From contig JAUZOD010000043.1 of assembly GCA_030706635.1 (NCBI GenBank), positions 1 to 34,673 on the forward strand: DNA of 34,673 nucleotides, given 5' to 3'. How positions within the stretch are numbered: position 1 is the stretch's first letter; every line of letters begins with the position of its first letter. The notes below the pieces were generated by a model, which was not told the origin of the DNA, did no database searches, and saw only the letters and a program-made list of their open reading frames with translations. A program made the translations under genes and the position numbers. Positions 17,050 through 25,480 of this stretch are shown one piece after another. This DNA is from Bacteroidota bacterium (GTDB lineage Bacteria; Bacteroidota; Bacteroidia; Chitinophagales; Chitinophagaceae).

Positions 17050-17385
17050 CTATACTACCTTATACCCCTCCTTCCCCAGCCACAATTTCAATTTCTGCAT
17101 CTGATCTCCCTGTACAAGAATTTCTCCGTCTTTTACTGAGCCACCGCTGCCGCAGTGGGCTTTGATCTTTTTACCCAGAATTTCCAGGTCTTCCGTTGTG
17201 CCGACAAATCCAATGATGGCGGTGACTGTTTTTCCTCCGCGGTGACGCTTGTCAAGCAGCATGCGTAAACGCTGTTTGCCGGGAGGTAAAGTCTCCGGTC
17301 CGGATGAAGAATCTTTATCGAACCTGAAATCCGGATTCGTGCTGAATACGAAGCCGTTTTTGTCGGGTATATTTTTTCTGGACAT
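17050..17385 (-). CDS. yciH: SUI1/YciH-type translation initiation factor
   Basis: 111 residues. The C-terminal two thirds form the eIF1/SUI1 fold: LRMLLDKRHRGGKTVTAIIG, TTEDLEILGKKIKAHCGSGG, VKDGEILVQGDQMQKLKLWL and a final EGYKVV. A short polar N-terminal tail precedes it. Bacterial YciH is related to eukaryotic eIF1 and is thought to affect start-site fidelity or translation under stress; it is not essential in E. coli. The upstream leader between nadC and this gene is occupied by a heptamer repeat (17396-17511) whose left arm begins 11 nt before the ATG. Confidence 0.9.
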   Translation of the reverse strand: MSRKNIPDKNGFVFSTNPDFRFDKDSSSGPETLPPGKQRLRMLLDKRHRGGKTVTAIIGFVGTTEDLEILGKKIKAHCGSGGSVKDGEILVQGDQMQKLKLWLGKEGYKVV

Positions 17386-17395
17386 GATTTAGCAA

Positions 17396-17511
17396 TGGAC
17401 AATTGACAGTTGACAATGAAGGGGCAAATTATAAAAATTAAAAATGAATTGAAAATTATCAACCATTCACTCTCCATTGTCAATTGTCAATTGTCTATTG
17501 TCAACTGTCAA
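17396..17511. repeat. Heptamer tandem/inverted repeat, TKGACAR family, locus 2
   Basis: The left arm is TGGACAA, TTGACAG, TTGACAA (17396-17416). The right arm is six heptamers from 17470 to 17511 (CTCTCCA, TTGTCAA twice, TTGTCTA, TTGTCAA, CTGTCAA). Fifteen bases at 17403-17417 are the exact reverse complement of 17497-17511. The word is the same as at 12557-12705, about 4.8 kb away. The right arm encodes the end of nadC. Confidence 0.9.
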
Positions 17512-18366
17512 AGCTTTCAAACTCAGATCCAGACTCTTGGCCTGATGAATCAGCGCGCCGATGCTGAGGAAGTCAACACCGGTGGCAGCATAGGCGCGGA
17601 TATTTTCCAGGTTGATTCCGCCGCTGGCTTCTGTTTCAAGCTTTTGCTGAATGATGTCGAGGGCTTGTTTCAACTGTTCGGGATTAAAATTATCCAGCAA
17701 GATCCGGTCCGCTTTTCCCGTTTTCAGTACCTCCCGTACATCGTTAAGGGTCCGGACTTCCACTTCAATTTTTAATCCTGGTTTTACTTCCTGCACGTAG
17801 CGATAAGCCCTTAAAAGGGCTTTTTCTATTCCTCCGCAATAGTCAATATGATTATCCTTGAGCATGATCATATCATATAAACCAAAACGGTGGTTGTGGC
17901 CGCCGCCAATACGCACCGCTTCTTTTTCCAGCAAACGGAAATTCGGCGTTGTCTTACGCGTGTCCAGTATTTTTGATGCATATCCTTTGATCTGCTCCAC
18001 ATACTGATGCGTCAGGCTGGCAATGCCGCTCATGCGCTGCATGCAATTCAATACAAGGCGTTCGCAGATCAGAATGGTATGCACGGTGCCTTCTACTTCG
18101 AATGCCGTTTCTCCCGATCGCATGGCTTCTCCATCTTTCTTGCGCGAATGAAAAGCGACTGATGGTTCCCGGTGGCGGAATATTTTTTCCGCCACTTGCA
18201 CACCGGCCAGAATACCATCCTGTTTGATCTTCAGCACCGCTTTGCCGCGGACATCTGCGGAAATGGAACTCAGGCTGGAATGATCTCCGTCCCCGGTATC
18301 TTCCGCCAATGCGGCTTTGATCAAATCAACTAATCGCTCATCAAAGTGCGCAACGGGTTTGTTCAA
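17467..18366 (-). CDS. nadC: Quinolinate phosphoribosyltransferase (NAD biosynthesis)
   Basis: 299 residues. Converts quinolinate and PRPP to nicotinate mononucleotide, CO2 and PPi. The N-terminal open-face domain begins LIKAALAEDTGDGDHSS. The barrel carries LNCMQRMSGIAS, LDTRKTTPNFRLLEK, VRIGGGHNHRFGLYDMI and MLKDNHI, all signature phosphate and quinolinate contacts, then ILLDNFNPEQL and GVDFLSIGALIHQA. The usual protein ends near LDLSLK. Here the last residues, TVDNRQLTIDNGE, and the stop are read from the heptamer repeat, a 13-residue extension. A TAnnTTTG box lies just upstream of the ATG. Confidence 0.93.
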   Translation of the reverse strand: MNKPVAHFDERLVDLIKAALAEDTGDGDHSSLSSISADVRGKAVLKIKQDGILAGVQVAEKIFRHREPSVAFHSRKKDGEAMRSGETAFEVEGTVHTILICERLVLNCMQRMSGIASLTHQYVEQIKGYASKILDTRKTTPNFRLLEKEAVRIGGGHNHRFGLYDMIMLKDNHIDYCGGIEKALLRAYRYVQEVKPGLKIEVEVRTLNDVREVLKTGKADRILLDNFNPEQLKQALDIIQQKLETEASGGINLENIRAYAATGVDFLSIGALIHQAKSLDLSLKALTVDNRQLTIDNGE

Positions 18367-18385
18367 TGTTTGTGGTTTAGAAGGA

Positions 18386-18393
18386 CAAATTTA
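18386..18393 (-). promoter_or_regulatory. Candidate -7 box (TAAATTTG) of nadC
   Basis: The minus strand reads TAAATTTG, an exact TAnnTTTG match ending 19 nt before the nadC ATG at 18366. Initiation would fall near 18379, leaving a short leader. No good -33 TTTG was found at the expected spacing. Confidence 0.45.
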
Positions 18394-18646
18394 ATCCAGT
18401 TCGGGCTTTTGTGATAACGGAAAAATTAGGCCCGTGGGAACATAAATGAGCTTTGGAATAAACAAAGAAAAGCAAGCGGTCAATAAATACGGAAAGATAA
18501 GCCGCTGATACGTGCAGACCTGGATTGATGATGAACCTTCATGCTGCTGAAAGACGAAGAAGAATCGGTCTCTGAACATTCATATCGGAATACAACAGCG
18601 AATTCGGTGAGCAAGGCCTTATATAAATTCCTGAAAGAAGCGGATC
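18394..18646. other. Intergenic, no supported gene
   Basis: Between nadC and the DUF4783 gene. A plus-strand frame from an ATG at 18541 runs to 18705, and a minus-strand frame spans 18391-18579, but neither shows family resemblance or a start signal. No hairpin with a T-run was found for the DUF4783 gene. Confidence 0.4.
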
Positions 18647-19051
18647 TCATTCAACCGCCTGAAAGCGGATCTCCTGAAGCAATTGTTTCTGTCCTTTCTG
18701 TTTGAAGAATAACATGGTCCGGTAATTACCGCTATAGGTCTGCAGCAGACCGGTGCAAAACAGGAACTCCGCAGTGTTACCCTGCTGGAAGATTTTGAAA
18801 TTACGGACGCCATGAACATTAAAGAAATCGCTGATCACCATTTCCGCCTGCGACTTGCTATAGGTATCGCTTTTATCCGGCAGGCTGATATCTACCCGGA
18901 TGTCCAGATAAGGAGATAATTGACTAATGTTTCCGGAACGGAAGGCAGTCGCTACCGCCTCAAGGTTGTATGAACCGGGTTCATGTGTTGTACGGAAAGA
19001 TGAAAGGATGAGCAAAATGCTAACCAGAGCCCATCCCATAAAGGATTTCAT
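18647..19051 (-). CDS. DUF4783 family exported protein
   Basis: 134 residues. N-terminal hydrophobic segment MKSFMGWALVSILLILSS (signal peptide or anchor), then a compact alpha+beta domain: AVATAFRSGNISQLSPYLD, RVDISLPDK, YSKSQAEMVISDFFNVHG and the closing LLQEIRFQAVE. This order is that of DUF4783, an NTF2-like family restricted to Bacteroidota. Function unknown. In many Bacteroidota it sits next to nadC, as here, which helps the call but does not explain it (association recalled, not checked). Confidence 0.75.
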   Translation of the reverse strand: MKSFMGWALVSILLILSSFRTTHEPGSYNLEAVATAFRSGNISQLSPYLDIRVDISLPDKSDTYSKSQAEMVISDFFNVHGVRNFKIFQQGNTAEFLFCTGLLQTYSGNYRTMLFFKQKGQKQLLQEIRFQAVE

Positions 19052-19139
19052 GGGAATAAAGTTTAACAGGCTTTATAAAGCGAAAAATATGCCAAAGTAA
19101 ATCCACCGCGGAAAATACGATTAAACAGCGCAATAGCAC

Positions 19140-19147
19140 TAACTTTG
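19140..19147 (+). promoter_or_regulatory. Candidate -7 box (TAACTTTG) of gpmI
   Basis: TAACTTTG fits TAnnTTTG exactly and lies 31 nt before the gpmI ATG at 19179. The -33 position lacks a clear TTTG. Confidence 0.45.
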
Positions 19148-19178
19148 AGGCCTTTATAAAAAATTCCAAGCGTGTAAA

Positions 19179-20708
19179 ATGGCAAAGAAAAATGCAATCC
19201 TGATCATCATGGATGGCTGGGGTCTCGGAAAAGTGGAAGGAGCCGATGCCATCCGGCAGGCCAATACCCCTTTCGTGGATTCTCTTTACAAAAAATACCC
19301 CAACAGCACACTGGTGACATGCGGAGAAGCCGTGGGACTGCCCGATGGGCAGATGGGGAACTCCGAAGTCGGGCATCTCAATATAGGCGCCGGGCGGATC
19401 GTATATCAGGAATTGCAACGCATAAACGTAGCCATCAGGGATGGCTCTTTTGCCAAAAACCAGGTCTTGCTGGACGCGCTGCGCCGGGCAAAAAACAGCC
19501 ATAAGAAATTGCACCTGCTCGGTCTGTTGAGCAATGGCGGGGTTCACTCACACACCAATCATCTGAAAGCCATCATTGATTGTTGCAAGGCAGAAGCCGT
19601 GCCGGATGTATTCATTCACGCGTTCACCGATGGCCGGGACACTGACCCGAAAAGCGGTTATGGGTTCGTGTTAGATTTGCAAAAACACCTGGATGCCCGT
19701 GCGACGGGCAAAATCGCAACGGTCTCCGGCCGGTATTATGCCATGGACCGGGATAAACGCTGGGAACGGGTGAAGCTGGCCTACGATGCCCTGGTGAGTG
19801 GAAAAGGCGGTTCGGGGAACAGCGCTTTGGAGATTATTGAAAACAGTTATTCAGCCGGCATCACCGATGAATTTATAAAACCCGCTGTGGTAAAGGGCTC
19901 TGACGGGAAGCCCCTGGCCATGATCCAGGACGGCGATGTGGTGATCTGCTTTAATTTCAGAACCGACCGCTGCCGGGAAATCACGGAAGTGCTCACCCAG
20001 TCAGATTATCCGGAACAGGGGATGAAAAAACTTTCCCTTGACTACACCACCATGACCGAGTACGATCATCACTTCAAAAATGTACACGTAATGTTTGAAA
20101 ACGATGATCTGAAAATGACCTTGGGCGAAGTGATGGCCAAAAATAAACTAACGCAGATCCGCATAGCAGAAACGGAGAAATACCCGCATGTCAGCTTCTT
20201 TTTCAGCGGCGGCAGGGAAAACCCGTTTGAAGGGGAAAAACGCATCATGATCCCGTCTCCCAAAGTGGCTACCTACGACCTGCAGCCGGAGATGAGTGCA
20301 GAGGGAATTACCCAGGCGATCATCCCCGAGATCCAGGCTAAATCCGCCAACTTCATCTGCCTCAATTTTGCTAATGCCGACATGGTAGGCCATACCGGTG
20401 TATTTCAGGCTGCCGTCAAAGCGGTGGAGACCGTGGACCACTGTGTGGAACAGGTGGTTACAGCGGCCCTCGCCAGCGACTACCTGGTATTCATTACCGC
20501 CGATCATGGAAATGCGGACTACATGATCAACCCGGACGGGTCCCCCAATACGGCCCATACGCTCAACCTGGTGCCTTATTTTATCGTTGATAATCAATGG
20601 AAGGGGAAACTTCATCCCGGAAAACTGGCGGACATAGCCCCCACCCTGCTTAAGCTCATGGGTTATGAGGTGCCCGCGGAGATGACCGGCGCCGTTTTAT
20701 TCGACTGA
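19179..20708 (+). CDS. gpmI: 2,3-bisphosphoglycerate-independent phosphoglycerate mutase
   Basis: 509 residues. Interconverts 3- and 2-phosphoglycerate in glycolysis and gluconeogenesis using two Mn ions and a phosphoserine. The alkaline-phosphatase-type domain begins AILIIMDGWGLGK with metal ligand Asp12. The phosphorylated Ser62 lies in MGNSEVGHLN. The inserted transferase domain carries HAFTDGRDTDPKSG and YYAMDRDKRWERV. The C-terminal metal half has NFANADMVGHTG and ITADHGNADYM. All catalytic motifs are intact. A monocistronic unit is likely, with a -7 box upstream. Confidence 0.96.
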   Translation: MAKKNAILIIMDGWGLGKVEGADAIRQANTPFVDSLYKKYPNSTLVTCGEAVGLPDGQMGNSEVGHLNIGAGRIVYQELQRINVAIRDGSFAKNQVLLDALRRAKNSHKKLHLLGLLSNGGVHSHTNHLKAIIDCCKAEAVPDVFIHAFTDGRDTDPKSGYGFVLDLQKHLDARATGKIATVSGRYYAMDRDKRWERVKLAYDALVSGKGGSGNSALEIIENSYSAGITDEFIKPAVVKGSDGKPLAMIQDGDVVICFNFRTDRCREITEVLTQSDYPEQGMKKLSLDYTTMTEYDHHFKNVHVMFENDDLKMTLGEVMAKNKLTQIRIAETEKYPHVSFFFSGGRENPFEGEKRIMIPSPKVATYDLQPEMSAEGITQAIIPEIQAKSANFICLNFANADMVGHTGVFQAAVKAVETVDHCVEQVVTAALASDYLVFITADHGNADYMINPDGSPNTAHTLNLVPYFIVDNQWKGKLHPGKLADIAPTLLKLMGYEVPAEMTGAVLFD

Positions 20709-20785
20709 AAAAGAGCCCGGAATCTTTGTGGCAATGCAGCTTTAACAGCAAAAATTTGTCTAATTTACAGGGCAACGAGGTTTTT

Positions 20786-21361
20786 ATGACCGAAGAAGCC
20801 ATTTTACAAGGCTGTTTGAAAAATCATGCTGCTGCACAACGCGAGCTATACCAACGGTATAGCCCGAAGATGCTGGCCGTGTGTTTCAGGTTTGCACATA
20901 ACCGCGAAGATGCTGAAGATATGCTTCAGGATGGCTTTATTAAAGTCTTTCTCCAGATGCATACCTTCCAGAGCAAAGGCGCTTTTGAAGGCTGGATTCG
21001 CCGGATCATGGTGCATACCTGTATCAATCACCTGAAAAAAAATAAGCGCTTCAATGAAAGTGTCGACATCATTCAGGCAAGTTCGGCCCAGGTTCGGGAA
21101 GAAAGTATTCCTTCTATCGTTCAGGCAAAGCAGATCGTGGACTGCATCCGCCTCCTGCCCATTGGCTACCGGACCGTACTTAACCTGTACGCCATTGAAG
21201 GTTATTCCCATAAAGAAATTTCCGGAATGCTGGATATTGAAGAAAGTACCAGTCGTTCACAATATACACGGGCAAGACAAATGCTGGAAGACATTCTCGT
21301 CAGGAGAAATCTTCTTCCGGAGCCCAGAGAAAAGACTGAAAGGCTCACTGCAATCCAATGA
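20786..21361 (+). CDS. ECF-type RNA polymerase sigma-70 factor
   Basis: The ATG at 20786 is preferred over a TTG at 20726, giving 191 residues. Sigma region 2 (RELYQRYSPKMLAVCFRFAH, NREDAEDMLQDGFIKVF, FEGWIRRIMVHTCINHLKKN) is followed by a linker and region 4 (IVDCIRLLPIGYRTVLNLY, EGYSHKEISGMLDIEESTSR). No long C-terminal extension. It directs RNA polymerase to a small regulon. The next gene starts 33 nt downstream and encodes a protein with a membrane segment near its N-terminus, a common layout for sigma factor and regulator pairs. No FecR-like anti-sigma domain is seen. Confidence 0.92.
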   Translation: MTEEAILQGCLKNHAAAQRELYQRYSPKMLAVCFRFAHNREDAEDMLQDGFIKVFLQMHTFQSKGAFEGWIRRIMVHTCINHLKKNKRFNESVDIIQASSAQVREESIPSIVQAKQIVDCIRLLPIGYRTVLNLYAIEGYSHKEISGMLDIEESTSRSQYTRARQMLEDILVRRNLLPEPREKTERLTAIQ

Positions 21362-21394
21362 TGGTTATGAAAAGCCGTACCAAAACGAGCCATA

Positions 21395-22756
21395 ATGATG
21401 GAGAGGATTTATTTTGACAACGAATTTGAAAACCAGCTGAAGGAAAAGTCCGATCAGCTTAAAATGTATCCTTCAGACAAGGTATGGAACGAGGTACACC
21501 GCTCCCTGCATACCACCCGCAAAAGATTCGTTGCCGGAATGAGTTTTCTGATCGGAGGCATCCTGATTCTCGCCGGCACCCAACTGATCTCTCCCGTCCG
21601 GAACACGCCGCATAAACAGTCTGCAACCAAACCCCCGGTGGCCGCGGCAGCCCCCGCCACCGTTGATCTGCACGATTTCAATCCTAACGCTTTCTCCGCT
21701 GCAGATGCTACAAACCGGGAGCCTGTAATCCATAACCAGCGCTTACGCGCACCCTTTATTTCGGGCCCTGATGACAAAGCATCCTTCGTTTCAGCTCAGA
21801 ACAAATATCAGTCACTGGAGCAGTTAAAATCCGAAATAGCTACCGTTTCCAATTCAACCCGTTCGGCAAACGTTACCCTTTCCTCTCCGTCTTCGGGAAA
21901 TAAACCTTCCCTGAGTCTGAATGAAAATGAACTGGCACAAAAACTTCCCGAGCCGGCAGACGTTTCCGGCATAATTCCGGAATCAGAAAAATCCGTAACC
22001 CAGCTCAGCCATGTCCGGAACGACCGCTTCAGCTGGGAGATCTATGTAACGCCAACGTTAAATACCCATCATCTTTACGGAGTAGATTATCAGAATATAA
22101 ATTCGACCATTCAGAACGCCCCCATTACCGTGGTCCGTTTTGCCAATGTGAACGGCTTCGTGGATAATACGCCAGCCATGGGATATGATCTTGGAGGAAA
22201 CCTGCTCTACAGGCTGTCTAAAAATATTTCCCTGAAAGCAGGTCTGCAATTCAGTTTCAGCCGCTATTATTTTAAGGCATATAATTCCGCGCCCTCACAA
22301 ACCTCGGCGACCCTGAGTTCCTATTATGGTTATATCGCCGATTCGCTGGCCAACTATTCCCTGGCAAGAACAGGCAGTCCCAAAAATCCGCAGCCTTTTC
22401 AGAATAAATATTATCAGTTATCCGTGCCCGTTGGTATTGAATGGAAAATAGCGGGCAAGGGGAAATTACAAGTTCATCTCGGCGCAACCGTGCAGCCCAG
22501 TTACCTGTTGAACCGGAATGCTTATGTGCTGTCCAGTGACTACAGCAACTACAGCAAGGATCCCGAGGTGTACCGGAGATGGAATGTTCAGGCAGGTGCC
22601 GAAACATTTATTTCTTACCGCATCGGTTCAATTCGCTGGGAATTGGGACCGCAGATCCGTTTCCAGATTCTTTCTACCTACAAAAATAGCTATCCACTAC
22701 AGGAAAATCTGGTGAATTATGGCATCCGCCTCGGATTCAGCAAATCAATCAGGTAG
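21395..22756 (+). CDS. Sigma-linked membrane protein with C-terminal beta-barrel-like domain
   Basis: 453 residues; tandem ATG codons at 21395 and 21398. Residues 1-45 are charged and cytoplasmic-looking (ENQLKEKSDQLKMYPSDKVW). A single membrane segment follows (RFVAGMSFLIGGILILAGTQL, about 44-64). A long Pro/Ala/Ser-rich periplasmic linker reaches about residue 205. The last 250 residues have outer-membrane barrel texture (RFSWEIYVTPTLNTHHLYGV, LGGNLLYRLSKNISLKAGLQF, YYQLSVPVGIEWKIAGKGK, IRWELGPQIRFQIL). There is no signal peptidase site. Next to the ECF sigma gene it may act as its anti-sigma or membrane anchor. That role is inferred. Confidence 0.7.
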   Translation: MMERIYFDNEFENQLKEKSDQLKMYPSDKVWNEVHRSLHTTRKRFVAGMSFLIGGILILAGTQLISPVRNTPHKQSATKPPVAAAAPATVDLHDFNPNAFSAADATNREPVIHNQRLRAPFISGPDDKASFVSAQNKYQSLEQLKSEIATVSNSTRSANVTLSSPSSGNKPSLSLNENELAQKLPEPADVSGIIPESEKSVTQLSHVRNDRFSWEIYVTPTLNTHHLYGVDYQNINSTIQNAPITVVRFANVNGFVDNTPAMGYDLGGNLLYRLSKNISLKAGLQFSFSRYYFKAYNSAPSQTSATLSSYYGYIADSLANYSLARTGSPKNPQPFQNKYYQLSVPVGIEWKIAGKGKLQVHLGATVQPSYLLNRNAYVLSSDYSNYSKDPEVYRRWNVQAGAETFISYRIGSIRWELGPQIRFQILSTYKNSYPLQENLVNYGIRLGFSKSIR

Positions 22757-22761
22757 ATTTG
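22754..22761 (+). promoter_or_regulatory. Candidate -7 box (TAGATTTG) before the lipoprotein gene
   Basis: TAGATTTG matches TAnnTTTG and shares its first three bases with the stop codon of the preceding gene. It lies 23 nt before the ATG at 22785. The -33 region is poor, so read-through from the sigma operon remains possible. Confidence 0.3.
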
Positions 22762-22784
22762 TTTCCATGTATTAATTTTATCGG

Positions 22785-23360
22785 ATGAAGTTATCCAGGA
22801 TCCTGCCGGTCGTTCTGACGGTTTTCTTTTACAGTGCATGTCATAATCAACCCGATGTGCCGCCGTCAAAAAAAAATTATTTCCCGGTGCGCGATTACCT
22901 CCGCAGCCAGATTGCCGACGTGGATTCCGTCCCATCCAAAATGATGGAATATGATATCCAAAACGGAAAAACAGATTCAGCCGTCATCAGCCTGCAGACG
23001 TTTAACAAACTGGCCGCTGCGTTTCTGTTACCCGACCTTGACAGTGTCCGCTTTGAAAATCGCTTCGAGGAGAATTCCTTTCTGGATCAGTCCAATAATC
23101 TGCTTACGTTTACTTACTCAACAAAAGACAGCAGTTACGGGTTAAGAAGAGTGGATGTGCTGGCAACGCCGAATCCGGGCGGAACGGACAAGGTTAAATC
23201 CATTTATCTGGAATCCAGCTCCAGCGACACGGACGGCCTGAAACTCACCAAAATGTATTGGAGGGCCGGCAAGAGTTTTAGCATTATTCATATTTATCAA
23301 CCCGCACACGGCGAAACCGGAACGAGCCAGACGAATGTAGTGTGGGATAGCAGCGATTAA
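22785..23360 (+). CDS. Hypothetical lipoprotein
   Basis: 191 residues. A lipoprotein signal ends FFYSAC, with the lipidated Cys at residue 19. The mature part begins HNQPDVPPSKKNYFPVRDYL, then IADVDSVPSKMMEYDI, LQTFNKLAAAFLLPDLDSV and strand-rich NLLTFTYSTKD, RVDVLATPNPGG and SFSIIHIYQ. It looks like a single-domain periplasm-facing lipoprotein of a type common in Chitinophagaceae; I know no function. It follows the sigma-linked barrel gene by 28 nt and precedes uvrC by 4 nt, so it could be transcribed with either. Confidence 0.65.
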   Translation: MKLSRILPVVLTVFFYSACHNQPDVPPSKKNYFPVRDYLRSQIADVDSVPSKMMEYDIQNGKTDSAVISLQTFNKLAAAFLLPDLDSVRFENRFEENSFLDQSNNLLTFTYSTKDSSYGLRRVDVLATPNPGGTDKVKSIYLESSSSDTDGLKLTKMYWRAGKSFSIIHIYQPAHGETGTSQTNVVWDSSD

Positions 23361-23364
23361 GCGC

Positions 23365-25203
23365 ATGGACCAGGAAGCATTTCAGGAGATTTCTAAAACG
23401 ATACCGCAGGATCCGGGAATATACAAATACTACGATGTCCGAAAGGAATTGCTGTATGTAGGCAAGGCCAAAAACTTGCGCAAACGCGTGAGTTCCTATT
23501 TCAATAAAACGTTTGCCAACTATAAGACCTATGAGCTCGTCAAACGAATCAGCGCTATAGAATTCACCATCGTGAATTCGGAACAGGACGCTTTCCTGCT
23601 GGAGAATTCGCTCATCAAACAATACCAGCCGCGGTTTAACATCAACCTCAAAGACGACAAGAGTTATCCTTTTATCGTTTTAAAAAAAGAACCTTTTCCC
23701 CGCGTTTTTCTTACCCGGCGAAAGATCGAAGACGGTTCGGAATACCTGGGCCCTTTTACTTCCGTGGCGAAAGTTCGTGAACTGATTGAGTTCATTAAAT
23801 CCAGTGTTCAGCTTCGTACCTGTAAACTGAATCTCAGCTCTTCGAACATCGCAAAGAAGAAATTCAGAGTCTGTCTTGAATATCACCTGGGCAATTGTAA
23901 GGGTCCCTGCGAAGGACTTCAGTCTGAAGCCGATTATCTGGAGGGATTGAAGAAAATAAGAAATATGCTCAAGGGAAACCTCGCCCCGGTGATCAGCAGC
24001 TTCCGGCAGGAGATGAAGGAATCCGCTTTGAATATGGAATTTGAAAAGGCGGAAATCATCAGGAAAAAAATAGACCATCTGGAAAACTATCAGGCCCGCT
24101 CGGTGATCGTGAGTAAAAATCTGCAGCAGGCAGATGTATTCTCCATGTTCCGCGATGAAGGCGGAGCCTATATCAACTACCTGATGGTTCAAAATGGAAC
24201 CATCGTACAAACACATACCACGGAAGCCATAACGCAACTGGAAGAAACGGATGAAGAGATCCTGGCATTTTCCATTGCCCAGCTGAGAGACAGGTTCAAC
24301 AGCCAGGCGCCGGAGATCATCGTGCCGTTCGCAATCGAATTTCCGCAGGAGGGCATAATCATTACCGTTCCAAAAGGAGGCGACAAAAAGAAACTGCTGG
24401 ATCTTTCTGAAAAAAATGTGAACTATTACCGGGAAGAAGCCGAGAAGAAAAAGATGCTTCACCTGATGAAGAAAACTCCGGAAGAAAGAACCCGGGTATT
24501 GGAGCAATTACAAAAGGACCTGCAGCTTTCGTCATTACCCGTACATATTGAATGTTTCGATAATTCCAATTTTCAGGGAAGCTTCCCCGTATCCGCAATG
24601 GTTTGTTTTATTAACGGTGTGGAAAGCAAAAAAGATTACCGTCATTTCAACGTGAAAACCGTTGAGGGGATCAATGATTTCGCCACCATGAAAGAAGTGG
24701 TGTACCGAAGATATAAACGCCTCGCAGAAGATGGCTCATCTCTGCCTCAACTCGTAATCATAGACGGGGGCAAGGGCCAGTTGAGTGCTGCGCTGGAAAG
24801 TATTGATGTGCTCGGATTAAAGGGGAAGATGACCCTGGTGGGCCTTGCCAAGAATGAGGAGGAAATCTTTTTTGCCGGTGACCAGGAATCGCTCAAACTC
24901 CCTTACGATAGTGTCAGCCTGAAATTCATCCGCAAGATACGGGACGAGGTACACCGGTTTGGAATCAGCTTTCACCGGAACAAAAGAAGCCGCGGAACCT
25001 TTCAGAATGAGCTTGAAAATATCCCGGGCATCGGAAAACAAACAGCAGATCAATTATTAAAAATTTTCCACTCGGTAAAGAAAGTAAAAGCAGCAACCGA
25101 AGCAGAGCTAAGCAACGTAACCGGAGCCGCCAAAGCAAAAATGATCATTGCCTATTTCGAAAAAAAGCAGGAAGAGGAAACGCAGGCTGGGCAGGGTGTG
25201 TAA
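23365..25203 (+). CDS. uvrC: Excinuclease ABC subunit C
   Basis: 612 residues, full length. Makes both incisions in nucleotide excision repair after UvrAB damage recognition. The GIY-YIG nuclease domain is at the N-terminus (DPGIYKYYDVRKELLYVGKA, NLRKRVSSYF). A cysteine cluster follows (CLEYHLGNCKGPCEG). The UvrB-binding UVR motif is near residues 210-240 (LNMEFEKAEIIRKKIDHL). The RNase H-like C-terminal nuclease has ECFDNSNFQGSFPVSAMVCF and LVIIDGGKGQLSAAL. Tandem helix-hairpin-helix motifs end the protein (IPGIGKQTADQLL). No missing catalytic element was seen. Confidence 0.96.
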   Translation: MDQEAFQEISKTIPQDPGIYKYYDVRKELLYVGKAKNLRKRVSSYFNKTFANYKTYELVKRISAIEFTIVNSEQDAFLLENSLIKQYQPRFNINLKDDKSYPFIVLKKEPFPRVFLTRRKIEDGSEYLGPFTSVAKVRELIEFIKSSVQLRTCKLNLSSSNIAKKKFRVCLEYHLGNCKGPCEGLQSEADYLEGLKKIRNMLKGNLAPVISSFRQEMKESALNMEFEKAEIIRKKIDHLENYQARSVIVSKNLQQADVFSMFRDEGGAYINYLMVQNGTIVQTHTTEAITQLEETDEEILAFSIAQLRDRFNSQAPEIIVPFAIEFPQEGIIITVPKGGDKKKLLDLSEKNVNYYREEAEKKKMLHLMKKTPEERTRVLEQLQKDLQLSSLPVHIECFDNSNFQGSFPVSAMVCFINGVESKKDYRHFNVKTVEGINDFATMKEVVYRRYKRLAEDGSSLPQLVIIDGGKGQLSAALESIDVLGLKGKMTLVGLAKNEEEIFFAGDQESLKLPYDSVSLKFIRKIRDEVHRFGISFHRNKRSRGTFQNELENIPGIGKQTADQLLKIFHSVKKVKAATEAELSNVTGAAKAKMIIAYFEKKQEEETQAGQGV

Positions 25204-25228
25204 CGGATGAGGGCAGTAAAAATAAAAA

Positions 25229-25259
25229 GGGGCCAGAATGGAAATTCAGCCCCGTTTTT
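25229..25259 (+). terminator. Intrinsic terminator of uvrC
   Basis: GGGGC (25229-25233) pairs with GCCCC (25249-25253), with an inner GAAT/ATTC pair, followed by GTTTTT. It lies 25 nt after the uvrC stop. Confidence 0.75.
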
Positions 25260-25420
25260 AAAATCCAATATCCTATGAAAAACCGTTGTAAAAATAGCAA
25301 AACAATTCTATTAAACAAGAACCCCTTCGGGTATTTTGAAAATAATTATCAACACTATAAATAACATTATTTCAGCAACTTATAGTATAAATACGATGCT
25401 TCCCAAAAAGGGAAAGCCAA
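25260..25420. other. AT-rich spacer between uvrC and gldN terminators
   Basis: No supported gene. A 29-codon frame from an ATG at 25275 is Asn/Lys-rich and unconvincing. Two small stems are visible: ACCC/GGGT at 25321-25332 and TCCC/GGGA at 25401-25413. Confidence 0.5.
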
Positions 25421-25457
25421 AAAACAAAAAGGCTGCCAGGTTTAATTCCAGACAGCC
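25421..25457 (-). terminator. Terminator of the gldKLMN operon
   Basis: On the minus strand a stem of about 10 bp (25448-25457 with 25431-25440, two mismatches) and a 7-nt loop is followed by TTTTTGTTTT (25421-25430). It lies 24 nt after the gldN stop. The plus strand also has a T-run after the stem, so it may work in both directions. Confidence 0.8.
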
Positions 25458-25480
25458 TTTTAAAAGATATTCTTTATATT

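Noticed and set aside
12557-17511. CRISPR array or transposon ends as an explanation of the heptamer repeats
   Set aside because: Units are contiguous with no unique spacers, and no cas gene, transposase or target-site duplication is present.
18541-18705. 54-codon plus-strand frame overlapping the end of the DUF4783 gene
   Set aside because: No homology recognised and the overlap is antisense to a supported gene.
23680-24507. Minus-strand frame of 275 codons
   Set aside because: It is the shadow of uvrC; its product has no recognisable domain and the plus strand carries all UvrC motifs.
25275-25364. 29-codon plus-strand frame between the uvrC and gldN terminators
   Set aside because: Asn/Lys-rich AT-biased translation with no start signal; chance frame in spacer DNA.
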